64,000 nt of DNA from Flavivirga abyssicola (GCF_030540775.2 NZ_CP141266.1:4017001-4081000), one strand, 5' to 3'. Counted from the stretch's first letter, positions 9,373 through 18,488 are shown. Numbers and translations are program-made. Notes: generated by a model not told the origin, from the sequence alone.

Positions 9373-12300
9373 ATGATCATGAAAAAACTATTATTTACTT
9401 TAGTTACGCTATGTGTATCATCTTTAATGATGGCGCAGACCACTACAGAAAATTATGTAAAAACAACCTCTTATCAGATAAAAACGCCAACAGGAGCTGT
9501 TTCTAATGACTATAAGATAGAAGGTATTACCTATTATGATGGTTTAGGCAGACCTAAACAAAGTATTGGGATTCGAGCCGGAGGTAACAGAGAAGATATT
9601 ATTACTTATATAGATTACGATGAGTTTGGCAGGCAAGACAAAGAGTACTTACCCTATGCTATAAGTAGTAATGGAGCCTCATATATAACCGATGCAAAAA
9701 ATGCAACATTAAGCTATTACGATAATGCTATAAGGTATGACGATGATTTTTTAGGAATGACAGTTGCAGATATCAACCCTTATTCTCAAAAAAGATTAGA
9801 GGATTCGCCCCTCAGTAGGGTATTGAGCCAAGCGGCTCCAGGTAAAGACTGGAAACAAGGAAGCGGTAATGAAATTGAATTTGACTACCAATCTAATACA
9901 AATTATAGTGTAGCAAAATTCAGTGTCGACTTAAGTTTTGCAAATAATACGTATACACCTACTTTAATAATTGGCATTGGAGCCGATGAGTTTTATGACG
10001 GAGGAGAACTTTCTAAAACCATCACCAAAGATGAGAACTGGCAGCCTAATCAAACTTATCCAACAGACCATACCATAGAAGAGTTTAAAGACAAACAAGG
10101 GCGTGTTGTTTTAAAAAGAACTTATGGTCCTTCCATGGTGAATGGTGTATTGCGGAACAACGAAAATCATGATACGTACTATGTATATGATGATTATGGT
10201 AATTTAAGTTTCGTGATACCTCCAAAATCATACCTTGGCTCAGAATTATCCGAATTGTGCTATCAATATAAGTATGATAATCGTAATAGATTAGTTGAAA
10301 AGAAAATCCCCGGTAAAGGCTGGGAATATATTGTGTACGACAAAGCAGATCGTCCCATATTAACCCAAGATGCTAAACAAAAAACAACTGGAGAATGGCT
10401 GTTTACAAAATACGATATCTTTGGTAGAGTGGCCTATACAGGAAAAGCAACAAGTGCTAATACTACCACAAGAGAAGCTGTTCAGGAAGAAGTCAATAAC
10501 TTTATAGGAAATCTTTGGGTTACACAAGCTAATAGCTATACAAATTTTGGTGGTGTAAATATGTATTATAATAATGGGGGATATCCTAATAATGACACTC
10601 CTGAGCATTTAGTTACTTTATCCGAAATACTTACCGTTAATTATTACGACACTTATGTAGATCGTCCATCTGAGGCACCTACTTCTGTAGTGATTATGGA
10701 ATCACCTACTAATGAAAACAATGCGGCTAACACAAAAGGGCTTGCTACAGTAAGGAAGGTTAAAGTACTTGATGTTCCAGGAACAAATGCGTGGATCAAT
10801 ACACTTACTTATTATGACGGTAAATCTAGACCCATATATGTATATAGTGAAAACACCTATTTAGGTACTGTTGATATTGTTGAGACTAAACTAGATTTTG
10901 TCGGCAAGCCCCTTAAAAACAAAACAACCCATATCCGAAATAATGTAACGATAGCAACTTTGGAAAATTTCACTTACGACCATGTTGGACGTTTAAAGAC
11001 ACAGACACAGTGTATAGGGGATCAGACCATGGGATACGTATGTGCCTCCGTTGTAGATTTATCTTTAACTGGTACAATTACTACCGATCAAGTAGCAAGC
11101 AATAGCATCACCATAACCAATGCAACTATTTCACCAAATACACGCTTATGGATAGACCCAGAACCACAGGAAGTAATCGTTAATAATACCTATGACGAGT
11201 TAGGGCAACTGGAGAGCAAAGGTGTTGGCGGTAAAATACTGAATAGTAATAGATTACAAACTATTGACTACGCCTATAATGTTAGAGGTTGGTTAAAAAA
11301 TATAAATCAGGATTCAAATAGTGATAATGACCTGTTTAACTTTACTATAAAGTATAATGATATTGCCGATGTAAATAAAAAGCTATATAATGGTAATATA
11401 AGTCAAACAAGTTGGAATACATTGAATTCAGACTCTAGTGAAAAAACATATACCTATACCTATGATGCATTAAACAGAATTACAAGTGGTATTGACAATA
11501 CAACCAACCAAGATTACAGTTTACAGAACATCACTTATGATAAGAATGGAAACATTACAAGCCTGTTAAGAAAAGGACATCTCAATGATGGAGCCTCTGG
11601 CTTTACTTTTGGGATTATGGACAATCTAAACTATACCTATAATACAGGAAATAAATTACAGATCGTTTCGGATAGTGGTAGTGATACATTCGGTTTTAAG
11701 GATGACTTTGCAGGTTCAGTTACAGATACAACCACAGACTATACCTATGATGCCAACGGCAACATGCTGACTGATGCCAACAAGGGCATTTCAACGAATA
11801 TCACATACAACCACCTGAATTTACCTACTCAAGTGGTACTGAATGGCGGGAATATTTCTTATATTTACGATGCTACAGGTGTTAAGCTTAAGAAGATAGT
11901 GAGCACTGGAGCTACAACTGAGTATGCAGGTAATTATGTATACGAAAATGGTTCTTTGAAATTCTTTAACCATGTGGAAGGGTACGTGAGCGCTGAACTT
12001 GTTTCAGGGTCTGTTCAATATGATTATGTATACCAATATAAAGACCATTTGGGGAATGTGAGATTGAGTTATAGTGATACCGATGGTAATGGTAGTATTA
12101 CGGCTTCTACTGAAATACTGGAGGAGAACAATTACTACCCTTTTGGCGGGCTCCATAAAGGGTACAATACCAATGTATCCAGTACCAATCCAGCTCAGAA
12201 ATACAAGTACAACGGTAAGGAGTTACAAGATGAGTTGGGTCTTGATTGGTATGATTATGGAGCGAGAAATTATGACCCATATTTAGGACGTTGGATGAAC

Positions 12301-13110
12301 ATTGACCCGTTGGCAGAGAAGTATTATGAGTTTTCAGGTTATAATTATACTCTAAACAACCCAATAGTCTTTACTGATCCCGATGGGCAAAGAGTTGAAT
12401 GGGGAGAAAATTTAAGTGACGAAGAAAAGCAGATAATAGGTCGTTTTATCTATGACTTAAGAAAAAACTCTAAAGTATTTAATAAAATTTTTGAAACATT
12501 GCATAGTAGTGAAAATATATATACCGTGGGTAATAACGGGTTAAGCGCAGATGCAAGTTTTGATCCAGATAAAGGAGTTCCTGGCGTTGAATTTGATGAA
12601 GATACTTTGGAGACTACAGAAACTTATGACGAGTCATCTAATAAAGGAGGAACTATTAGATTGCCGTTTGATTATTTTGAGCAATTTAAAGGTCTAAAAA
12701 GTAAAAGTGAGATTGTACAAAACTCGTTGGTAGAAGAGTTTGTTCATGCAGCTCAATGGGAAACTTTATTTCCAAAATCAGGAATGACTACTTTAGATTT
12801 TTATGTTGATTTTGTAGGGTCAAACTTTAATAATGGTAATTTTGAGTTTGAGGCGAAAGCATTATCAGGAATAATCCACCAACAAGGAGGGGTAGGTTAT
12901 AGAAAAGGAGGCAATTTAATTGCAGGTAATTATGGAAGATCTGTTTATAAATCAGGCTCTTTTAATAGCAGTCAATATTTTAAATCCGCTAATAATTGGT
13001 TAAACAGCCCCGAAACTAATAGTGGTTACAGAACTATGAATGGTTTTGATGTTTCAATAAATAAATCACTGCCTCCTACTTTATTAATTCAAGCAATTAA
13101 AGATAAATAA
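9373..13110 (+). CDS. RHS repeat-associated core protein with zincin-like C-terminal domain
   Basis: The protein has 1245 residues with a signal peptide (MKKLLFTLVTLCVSSLMMAQ after a short lead; ATG at 9379 is an equally good start). It has a DUF6443-like N-terminal region (YYDGLGRPKQSI) and many YD repeats. The RHS core follows at about residues 900-1010 (YYPFGG, YKYNGKELQDELGLDWYDYG, RNYDPYLGRWMNIDPLAEKY, NPIVFTDPDGQ). Beyond DPDGQ lie about 230 variable residues, the usual place for a toxin or other cargo. These contain LVEEFVHAAQ and then FEFEAKA, resembling a zinc-peptidase HExxH...E pattern with the first His replaced by Glu. Activity is therefore uncertain. Confidence 0.85.
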   Translation: MIMKKLLFTLVTLCVSSLMMAQTTTENYVKTTSYQIKTPTGAVSNDYKIEGITYYDGLGRPKQSIGIRAGGNREDIITYIDYDEFGRQDKEYLPYAISSNGASYITDAKNATLSYYDNAIRYDDDFLGMTVADINPYSQKRLEDSPLSRVLSQAAPGKDWKQGSGNEIEFDYQSNTNYSVAKFSVDLSFANNTYTPTLIIGIGADEFYDGGELSKTITKDENWQPNQTYPTDHTIEEFKDKQGRVVLKRTYGPSMVNGVLRNNENHDTYYVYDDYGNLSFVIPPKSYLGSELSELCYQYKYDNRNRLVEKKIPGKGWEYIVYDKADRPILTQDAKQKTTGEWLFTKYDIFGRVAYTGKATSANTTTREAVQEEVNNFIGNLWVTQANSYTNFGGVNMYYNNGGYPNNDTPEHLVTLSEILTVNYYDTYVDRPSEAPTSVVIMESPTNENNAANTKGLATVRKVKVLDVPGTNAWINTLTYYDGKSRPIYVYSENTYLGTVDIVETKLDFVGKPLKNKTTHIRNNVTIATLENFTYDHVGRLKTQTQCIGDQTMGYVCASVVDLSLTGTITTDQVASNSITITNATISPNTRLWIDPEPQEVIVNNTYDELGQLESKGVGGKILNSNRLQTIDYAYNVRGWLKNINQDSNSDNDLFNFTIKYNDIADVNKKLYNGNISQTSWNTLNSDSSEKTYTYTYDALNRITSGIDNTTNQDYSLQNITYDKNGNITSLLRKGHLNDGASGFTFGIMDNLNYTYNTGNKLQIVSDSGSDTFGFKDDFAGSVTDTTTDYTYDANGNMLTDANKGISTNITYNHLNLPTQVVLNGGNISYIYDATGVKLKKIVSTGATTEYAGNYVYENGSLKFFNHVEGYVSAELVSGSVQYDYVYQYKDHLGNVRLSYSDTDGNGSITASTEILEENNYYPFGGLHKGYNTNVSSTNPAQKYKYNGKELQDELGLDWYDYGARNYDPYLGRWMNIDPLAEKYYEFSGYNYTLNNPIVFTDPDGQRVEWGENLSDEEKQIIGRFIYDLRKNSKVFNKIFETLHSSENIYTVGNNGLSADASFDPDKGVPGVEFDEDTLETTETYDESSNKGGTIRLPFDYFEQFKGLKSKSEIVQNSLVEEFVHAAQWETLFPKSGMTTLDFYVDFVGSNFNNGNFEFEAKALSGIIHQQGGVGYRKGGNLIAGNYGRSVYKSGSFNSSQYFKSANNWLNSPETNSGYRTMNGFDVSINKSLPPTLLIQAIKDK

Positions 13111-13112
13111 GT

Positions 13113-13589
13113 ATGAAAAACCTAATGCTATTATTGTTTTTTATTTCTTTAGGCTGTGGAAGCACAAAGAAATACGAAGTTGAAAAATTAGATCTTTCAG
13201 GAAAAAATTTAAAGAATTTACCTAAAAAAATATTTAAATATAAAAACTTAAAAACTATTAATTTGAGAAGCAATAAATTTAGAGAATTCCCATCTCAGCT
13301 ATCTCAACTTACTTATTTAGAGAACATATATTTATCAGATAACAATATTGACTCAATCCCTATAGAGATATTGCAGTTTAAAAACTTGAAAGTTTTAGAT
13401 TTAGAGGCAAATAAGATACGTTATTTTAGAGATCTTACAGCTATGAGTAGTTTAAAAGTAATTTCTATTACTCATAACCCTTTAAAAACCAAGAAAACAT
13501 CGATAGAATGCTTAATTCCTCAAAAAACTGAAGTTTTATATGGACATGAATTTCCAAGTATAAAGAGGCTAAATTGTAAAATAAAATAG
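13113..13589 (+). CDS. Leucine-rich-repeat lipoprotein, possible partner of the RHS cargo
   Basis: The protein has 158 residues with a lipoprotein signal (ISLGCG, Cys near residue 15) and about four leucine-rich repeats of 23 residues (LDLSGKNLKNLPK, INLRSNKFREFPSQL, IYLSDNNIDSIPIEIL, LDLEANKIRYF). It begins two bases after the RHS stop codon, the position where an immunity or chaperone gene for a polymorphic toxin is usually found. An immunity role is inference from position only. LRR proteins of this kind also serve as ordinary cell-surface binders. Confidence 0.75.
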   Translation: MKNLMLLLFFISLGCGSTKKYEVEKLDLSGKNLKNLPKKIFKYKNLKTINLRSNKFREFPSQLSQLTYLENIYLSDNNIDSIPIEILQFKNLKVLDLEANKIRYFRDLTAMSSLKVISITHNPLKTKKTSIECLIPQKTEVLYGHEFPSIKRLNCKIK

Positions 13590-13619
13590 GATACTCCCCG
13601 CTGTTCCCTAGTATGGCTA

Positions 13620-13677
13620 CCGCTAGTTTTTAAAACTAGTGGCGAGTATGATCCCGATAGCGCGGACTTGCAGTCCG
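13620..13677. repeat. REP-like double hairpin
   Basis: Two palindromes lie close together after the LRR gene: CCGCTAGTTTT pairing with AAAACTAGTGG, and CGGACT-TGC-AGTCCG. Dyads with GGACT...AGTCC arms are typical of REP-like intergenic elements in Bacteroidota (from memory). No transposase of the RAYT type is present in this window. Confidence 0.6.
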
Positions 13678-13691
13678 TGAAAAGATAAGTA

Positions 13692-13721
13692 AAAGCCACA
13701 ATGTAAAAGTTGTGGCTTTTA
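13692..13721 (+). terminator. Hairpin terminator after the RHS/LRR genes
   Basis: A perfect 11-bp stem, AAAAGCCACAA with TTGTGGCTTTT, encloses an 8-base loop and ends in a short T run. It is the first strong terminator-like structure after the LRR lipoprotein gene. The symmetric A and T flanks mean it could work on either strand. Confidence 0.65.
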
Positions 13722-13765
13722 AGTTTAACCGCTTTAACAAGGTTATCAATCATATAAAAAATATG

Positions 13766-13840
13766 TTATTTATCTTCTTCGGGCAAATGTTCAATATCAT
13801 CAATACGTTTTAAAACTTCCTTGTCATAACTGGAAAGTTG
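13766..13840 (-). pseudogene. C-terminal remnant of an HTH (XRE-type) regulator
   Basis: Reading the minus strand gives QLSSYDKEVLKRIDDIEHLP followed by EEDK and a stop. This is very like the C-terminal helix of small XRE-family regulators in Bacteroidota. No helix-turn-helix precedes it: upstream sequence turns directly into hairpin repeats. It therefore looks like a leftover tail of a disrupted gene. Confidence 0.45.
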
Positions 13841-13872
13841 CCCTTCCCCGCTCGAGTATAGTATATCACTAG

Positions 13873-13892
13873 TGCCAGTTTGTAACTGGTAC
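13873..13892. repeat. REP-like hairpin (CCAGTT/AACTGG)
   Basis: CCAGTT-TGT-AACTGG forms a 6-bp stem, extended by GTG and TAC flanks. It has the same architecture (6-bp arms, TG-rich 3-base loop) as the CGGACT hairpin about 200 bases upstream, so the two are probably one repeat family bracketing the regulator remnant. Confidence 0.5.
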
Positions 13893-14119
13893 AGTCAATA
13901 GTAAGAAAAAAACAAACTAAGAAGCTACTTTAGAAATAGAGTAGCTTCATCATTCATAATTTTACTTATAATTATATTTTTATTTAACAATAGTTAAATT
14001 TAGTTATCAAGGCTGAGACAAGTTAAAGTCGAAATGCCATTAAAAACTATAGCTCAATCTCATTAAGTTAAGATTGAAATGTCTGTCTGAGTACTTCGGC
14101 TGTGCTCAGTATAGGCTTT

Positions 14120-14254
14120 TTAATAAACATAACGTCTTAACCGTTTCCAGTCATCCTCATGTGAATAATTAGGATTTGGTATAATGTTATCTGTAAGCAA
14201 GTTTTCTTGAGTTATAAGATTCAAGCATCTCGATATTTTAGTTGTTGATCTCAT
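14120..14254 (-). CDS. Tiny ORF A, 44 residues, unknown
   Basis: The frame opens with MRSTTKISRCLNLITQ and ends with DDWKRLRRYVY and a TAA stop. I do not recognise the family. Its ATGAG start follows a leader containing GCTGAACTTGTTTCAGTATC, and nearly the same leader precedes tiny ORF B about 200 bases away. This suggests a duplicated unit. The protein is basic and ends in an Arg/Tyr-rich tail, as ORF B does. Translation is unproven and the frame could be fortuitous. Confidence 0.3.
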   Translation of the reverse strand: MRSTTKISRCLNLITQENLLTDNIIPNPNYSHEDDWKRLRRYVY

Positions 14255-14313
14255 TTTTTGATTATTTGATACTGAGATACTGAAACAAGTTCAGCACAAG
14301 TAAGTTCAGTACG

Positions 14314-14336
14314 GATTGATTGATTGATTGATTGAT
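14314..14336. repeat. GATT tandem microsatellite
   Basis: Five uninterrupted copies of GATT followed by GAT sit between the two tiny ORFs. A similar run of three to four GATT copies occurs just before the GIN-domain lipoprotein gene near 23540. Confidence 0.8.
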
Positions 14337-14350
14337 GAAAATTTTGATTT

Positions 14351-14380
14351 AAAAGACGCTACCTATCTGTAGCGTCTTTT
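14351..14380. terminator. Strong symmetric hairpin overlapping the end of tiny ORF B
   Basis: A 12-bp perfect stem, AAAAGACGCTAC with GTAGCGTCTTTT, has a 6-base loop and is flanked by A and T runs, so it can terminate transcription in both directions. The last codons of minus-strand tiny ORF B lie inside the stem. Confidence 0.7.
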
Positions 14381-14449
14381 ATTATTCCATTTGTTACTTT
14401 TAGTTCCAGTTAATGTTCCGCTTAATTGATTGTTGTTTAATGTTCTCAT
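14363..14449 (-). CDS. Tiny ORF B, 28 residues, unknown
   Basis: The short frame MRTLNNNQLSGTLTGTKSN ends in KWNNKRRYR. The upstream sequence GCTGAATTTATTTCAGTATC and the ATGAG start closely match those of tiny ORF A, which is the main reason to record it. The reading frame can be extended upstream to 14563, but the ATG chosen here is the one shared in context with ORF A. Function is unknown and coding status is uncertain. Confidence 0.3.
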   Translation of the reverse strand: MRTLNNNQLSGTLTGTKSNKWNNKRRYR

Positions 14450-14746
14450 AATTGTCGTTTTTTGATACTGAAATAAATTCAGCATATGTTGATTTATACT
14501 AGATAGACGATCACAAATAAAAAATGTTACAGTACTATGCATAACAAAGTAATAAATTAACAAATTTTAACAATTTAGGCAGGGTAGTAGTAAGCTATAG
14601 CACATTTTTTAGACTTTTAAAATACTTTTAGGAATGGTTATTGTGTTAAATGAATACAAAATATTAAATAGAGTAGATATATTTTCAGATAAAAAAATAT
14701 CTTTGAAATATATTTATGCCTTAACTCAATGGAATAATAGATACAA

Positions 14747-15424
14747 ATGAGACGTTATTTTTCATTTTTTATACTCCTTCTTTTTTCGCTATCAACTTAT
14801 GCTCAGATTGATGCGAAAAAGAAGTCTATCGCCATTCCTGCAGTTAAAAGTAAAGATTCTGTTGATGTAAAGCCATTATTACCATCCAAACCCATTAATA
14901 AAAACACTGCTATTAATAATATAAATACGCCTAGAACTTCTGTAAATCTTAATATGCCTAAAAAAGAGTTTTCGATGTTCCCAAGTGAGGAATTTGGCAA
15001 TCCGGGAGAACTTTACGATAAGCGACTGAATAAAAGTTTGGATCACTTAAAATTAAGTAAGGAAGAATTAGAATTGAAAAATGGTAGTACAACGGATCAA
15101 TATTTTGGTGATTTTAAAAGTAAAGCTAAGTTTGTAAATGTGGTCTATAGAGATCATGGTTATGTTGATGGTGATGTTATTCAGGTTTTGGTAAATGATG
15201 ATGTTATTCATGCCAGAGTATTTTTAACAGGCGGTTTTAAAGGTTTTAAACTCGATTTGCAACCAGGATTTAATAAGATAGATTTTTTAGCTTTAAATCA
15301 AGGAGAGTCAGGACCAAATACCGCTGAATTTAGGGTTGTAGATGACCAAGATAATTTAATTTCCTCTAATCGTTGGAATCTGGCTACAGGTGTAAAAGCA
15401 ACTATTATTGTCGTAAAGGAATAG
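14747..15424 (+). CDS. Secreted protein of unknown function, conserved-looking C-terminal domain
   Basis: The protein has 225 residues with a signal peptide (MRRYFSFFILLLFSLSTYAQ). A Lys/Ser/Asn-rich low-complexity linker runs from 21 to 75. The folded C-terminal region at about 115-225 is beta-rich (DQYFGDFKSKAKFVNVVYRD, YVDGDVIQVLVNDDVI, LQPGFNKIDFLALNQGESG). I do not recognise a named family, though the pattern recalls Flavobacteriaceae exported proteins of unknown role. It is alone: a 1.1-kb non-coding stretch lies upstream, and the gene downstream is on the opposite strand. Confidence 0.75.
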   Translation: MRRYFSFFILLLFSLSTYAQIDAKKKSIAIPAVKSKDSVDVKPLLPSKPINKNTAINNINTPRTSVNLNMPKKEFSMFPSEEFGNPGELYDKRLNKSLDHLKLSKEELELKNGSTTDQYFGDFKSKAKFVNVVYRDHGYVDGDVIQVLVNDDVIHARVFLTGGFKGFKLDLQPGFNKIDFLALNQGESGPNTAEFRVVDDQDNLISSNRWNLATGVKATIIVVKE

Positions 15425-15435
15425 GAGAGTGGTAC

Positions 15436-15903
15436 TTACCTTGTTATTGACATCATATAAACAGAACGCCCTTCTTCATTTGGTGCTTTTATCTCGGTTT
15501 CTTTTACAAAACCTTCTCTTTTGTATAATCTAATAGCCTTTTCGTTGTCTGTAAAGACATCAAGCCATATTTTTTTAGCCTTGTAATGTTTAAAACAAAA
15601 GGCTTTTATTAATTTAATAGTCATACTTCCATAGCCCATACTTCTTTTTAATATCGCAATTCTTCTGAATTCTATGGTGTGATTTTTATTTAATAAACCA
15701 GCCAGTATCACATAGCCAATAAGGGCATTATCATATGTATTAAAAATGGAAAGGTGTTTTTCATCTTTATTAGTGATGACTTCTTTATGTTGAGCTATAC
15801 TATACTGACTAATAAATTGAGAGTATTTTTTCTCTATTTCAATAATCTCTGCAAGATTCTCGATTTTAGTTTCTAGTAGCTTAATAGATTCATTTTCTAA
15901 CAC
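15436..15903 (-). CDS. GNAT-family N-acetyltransferase
   Basis: This 155-residue single-domain protein has the GNAT core: beta strand FRRIAILKRSMGYGSM containing the acetyl-CoA pyrophosphate-binding RxxGxG pattern, then the helix IKLIKAFCF, and the later motif WLDVFTDNEKAIRLYKREGF. The acceptor cannot be inferred from the sequence. It is encoded in tandem with the aldo/keto reductase (24-base gap), so the two may be cotranscribed. Confidence 0.85.
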   Translation of the reverse strand: MLENESIKLLETKIENLAEIIEIEKKYSQFISQYSIAQHKEVITNKDEKHLSIFNTYDNALIGYVILAGLLNKNHTIEFRRIAILKRSMGYGSMTIKLIKAFCFKHYKAKKIWLDVFTDNEKAIRLYKREGFVKETEIKAPNEEGRSVYMMSITR

Positions 15904-15927
15904 TTAATCAAAATTTACAGATTAAAT

Positions 15928-16941
15928 TTAGGAAACTATCTTATCAATCAGTTTTAACTCATCTTCAGAAAAACTTAAATTATCTACAGCTTTTATATTT
16001 TCTTTTAATTGCTTTGGCGAACTAGCTCCTATTAAAACGGAGGCCACTTGCGGTTGTCTTAAAATCCAGGCAATAGCCATTTGCGATAATTTTTGTCCCC
16101 GTTCCTGGGCCATGGTATTTAGATGTTGGATTTTTTCGATATTACTATTTACAGTATCTACATTTAAATAGGTGAGGTCTTTCGCAGCTCTTGATCCTTC
16201 AGGTATACCTTTTAAATACTTTTCAGTTAACAAGCCTTGTGCTAAAGGAGAAAAGGCAATACAGCCAACACCATTTTGCTCTAAAGTATTTAAAAGACCA
16301 TTTTCTACCCAGCGATCGAACATAGAATAACGCGCCTGATGTAAAATAAAGGGAACATTTAAATTTTTAAGAATTTCAGCAGCTTTTTGGGTGTCTTTAG
16401 GTTCGTAATTAGAAATACCAACATATAAGGCTTTACCTTGACGTACAATATCGGCCAGCGCTCCCATAGTCTCCTCTAATGGTGTGTCTGGATCTGGTCT
16501 ATGATGATAAAAAATATCAACATAATCTAATCCCATACGTTTTAAGCTTTGATCTAAACTAGAAATTAAATATTTTCTCGATCCTAAATTGCCATAAGGA
16601 CCTGGCCACATATCGTAACCAGCTTTTGTTGCTATAAATAATTCATCTCTGTAAGGTTTGAAATCTTTTTTGAAGATAGTACCAAAATTTTCTTCGGCAG
16701 ATCCGTATGGAGGACCATAGTTATTAGCTAAATCTAAATGTGTAATACCTAAATCGAAAGCACATCTAATAATATCTCTTCCGTTTTGTATATTATCAAC
16801 AAAGCCAAAGTTGTGCCATAGTCCCAAAGAAATTGCAGGTAAAAGCACACCACTCTTTCCTGATCTTTTATAAGTCATGGTGTCATATCTCTGGTTTGAA
16901 GCTTGATAATTTGTTGTTCCGGATTTATCGTTGATTTGCAT
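15928..16941 (-). CDS. Aldo/keto reductase, YghZ/Gpr type
   Basis: The 337-residue sequence is close to E. coli YghZ (L-glyceraldehyde 3-phosphate reductase), an NADPH-dependent enzyme that detoxifies L-glyceraldehyde 3-phosphate and other aldehydes. Diagnostic blocks are YKRSGKSGVLLPAISLGLWH, THLDLANNYGPPYGSAEENF (Asp and Tyr of the catalytic tetrad), FIATKAGYDMWPGPYG (Lys) and YVDIFYHHRPD (His), with a C-terminal cofactor-binding SPKQLKENI. The first 22 residues are longer than the family core, and a start at the internal Met before TYKRSGK is also possible. Confidence 0.9.
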   Translation of the reverse strand: MQINDKSGTTNYQASNQRYDTMTYKRSGKSGVLLPAISLGLWHNFGFVDNIQNGRDIIRCAFDLGITHLDLANNYGPPYGSAEENFGTIFKKDFKPYRDELFIATKAGYDMWPGPYGNLGSRKYLISSLDQSLKRMGLDYVDIFYHHRPDPDTPLEETMGALADIVRQGKALYVGISNYEPKDTQKAAEILKNLNVPFILHQARYSMFDRWVENGLLNTLEQNGVGCIAFSPLAQGLLTEKYLKGIPEGSRAAKDLTYLNVDTVNSNIEKIQHLNTMAQERGQKLSQMAIAWILRQPQVASVLIGASSPKQLKENIKAVDNLSFSEDELKLIDKIVS

Positions 16942-17177
16942 ATTTTGAGTAACTAAAAATAAAGCTGTAAATGTATAAATTATATCGTTAATATACTATT
17001 GAAGGCATAAGACCGCTTTGCTGTTAGAACCAAGAACCAAGACTTGGTTGTGACTAACTGACAGACAGGGATGAAAACAAATAATGCTTCCGTAAATTAG
17101 AATTATTCAGACAACCTTTACTTATTACTCAAAGTAAGAAAAGCATGTTTAAAAAGTACTTAGATGTGAATAAAAAA

Positions 17178-18488
17178 TCAATTTCTAATCTTAGCTAATT
17201 CAGTAGTTAACTCATCTTTTATATCAGAATCACTAGCATTTAAAGGTAATTGATTAGCATTTAGAAGGTTTGGTCTTTCCAATGGATTACTACCTAAATT
17301 GAATAAAGCTTCAGAGCCATCATCAAAATAAATGTACTTATGCGTGTTGTTTCTAATGGTAATATCTTCATTTTCGGCATACACATAAGCTCTCTTTTCC
17401 ACATTATTTGTACTTGAAAGTAATTCTTTAAAACTTTTGCTATCATGAATTTCAGTAGTAGATGCTCCTGTGATATTGGCTATGGTAGTAAATAAATCGG
17501 TCGTGTTTATAAGCGCATCTTCTGTTTCATTGATACGCGCCACATTTTTTCCAGCAATAATCATAGGGACGTTAACACCACCCTGATACACACTTCCTTT
17601 TGCTCTTGTAGAAACATGTTCTTGAACAACTTGATTTGGAGTGCCATTATCGCCTATAAAAATGATAACTGTATTCTCTTTTTCGTCTTCAGACATTGAA
17701 TTGATTAGTCTGCCCATTTCGCTATCCATAGCTTCAAGGGCAGCCATATAATAGGGAAGTGGATTGCTATCTATACTTGCCTGATCTGATGGTAAAACAC
17801 CTTGGGCGTGTAAATCGTTTGGAGGTAAGTGAAATGGCGTATGTGGTGCATTGTAAGCTAACCATAAAAACCAAGGAGTAGTTTGTTCTGCAACCCAGTT
17901 AATAGCCAGATCTGTGAATTTAGTAGTGGTGTATGTTGTTGATTGTGTTGTGGTTCCATTTTCTGTTAGATTCCAGTTCCAATAGGATTGAACACCACCA
18001 CCTAAAAGACCAGCAAAATGATTTATACCCATATTATTAGGGTGCGCTGCGTTATTTGATAAATGCCATTTACCAATAACGGCGTGGTTATATGATGTGT
18101 TTGTATTTGTGTCTATATAATTTTGTAATGACGTTTCGGAAGTCGATAATACATCACCAGGAGCAAGTACATTGGTTTTAAACCCATATTTCCCTGTTAA
18201 AATAGATGCTCTAGTTGGTGAGCATGTTGGATTAGACCATAAATTTGTAAACTTAATTCCAGAATTCATTAAACCTTGAAGTGTAGGCATATTGGGTTTA
18301 ATTGTTCCTATATCATAACCGGGAGTGGCATCTAAACCCATATCGTCCGCAATGATTAGTAAAATATTAGGTCCTGTGTTTTGAGTGATTTCTGGAACGT
18401 CTTCTTCTATATTATCAATGATGTCTGCTGAATTATCACAAGAAAAGAATAATGGTATTAATAAGCTAATTACTATATATCGAATCAT
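17178..18488 (-). CDS. Lipoprotein sulfatase, formylglycine type
   Basis: This 436-residue member of the alkaline-phosphatase-like sulfatase family hydrolyses sulfate esters. A lipobox (LFFSC, Cys17) predicts attachment in the envelope. The metal site begins with LLIIADDMG, and the formylglycine signature is CSPTRASILTGK, whose Cys would be converted by a maturase. GKWHL and FIGDNGTPN complete the active site. Marine Bacteroidota use such enzymes on sulfated algal polysaccharides. No polysaccharide-utilisation genes (SusC/D) or anaerobic maturase are nearby, so the substrate is unknown. The 236-base gap downstream holds only a short AACCAAG/CTTGGTT palindrome near 17033. Confidence 0.9.
   Translation of the reverse strand: MIRYIVISLLIPLFFSCDNSADIIDNIEEDVPEITQNTGPNILLIIADDMGLDATPGYDIGTIKPNMPTLQGLMNSGIKFTNLWSNPTCSPTRASILTGKYGFKTNVLAPGDVLSTSETSLQNYIDTNTNTSYNHAVIGKWHLSNNAAHPNNMGINHFAGLLGGGVQSYWNWNLTENGTTTQSTTYTTTKFTDLAINWVAEQTTPWFLWLAYNAPHTPFHLPPNDLHAQGVLPSDQASIDSNPLPYYMAALEAMDSEMGRLINSMSEDEKENTVIIFIGDNGTPNQVVQEHVSTRAKGSVYQGGVNVPMIIAGKNVARINETEDALINTTDLFTTIANITGASTTEIHDSKSFKELLSSTNNVEKRAYVYAENEDITIRNNTHKYIYFDDGSEALFNLGSNPLERPNLLNANQLPLNASDSDIKDELTTELAKIRN

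Noticed and set aside
13520-13753. Minus-strand frame after the LRR gene
   Set aside because: It consists of REP-like hairpins and a terminator and has no protein-like features.
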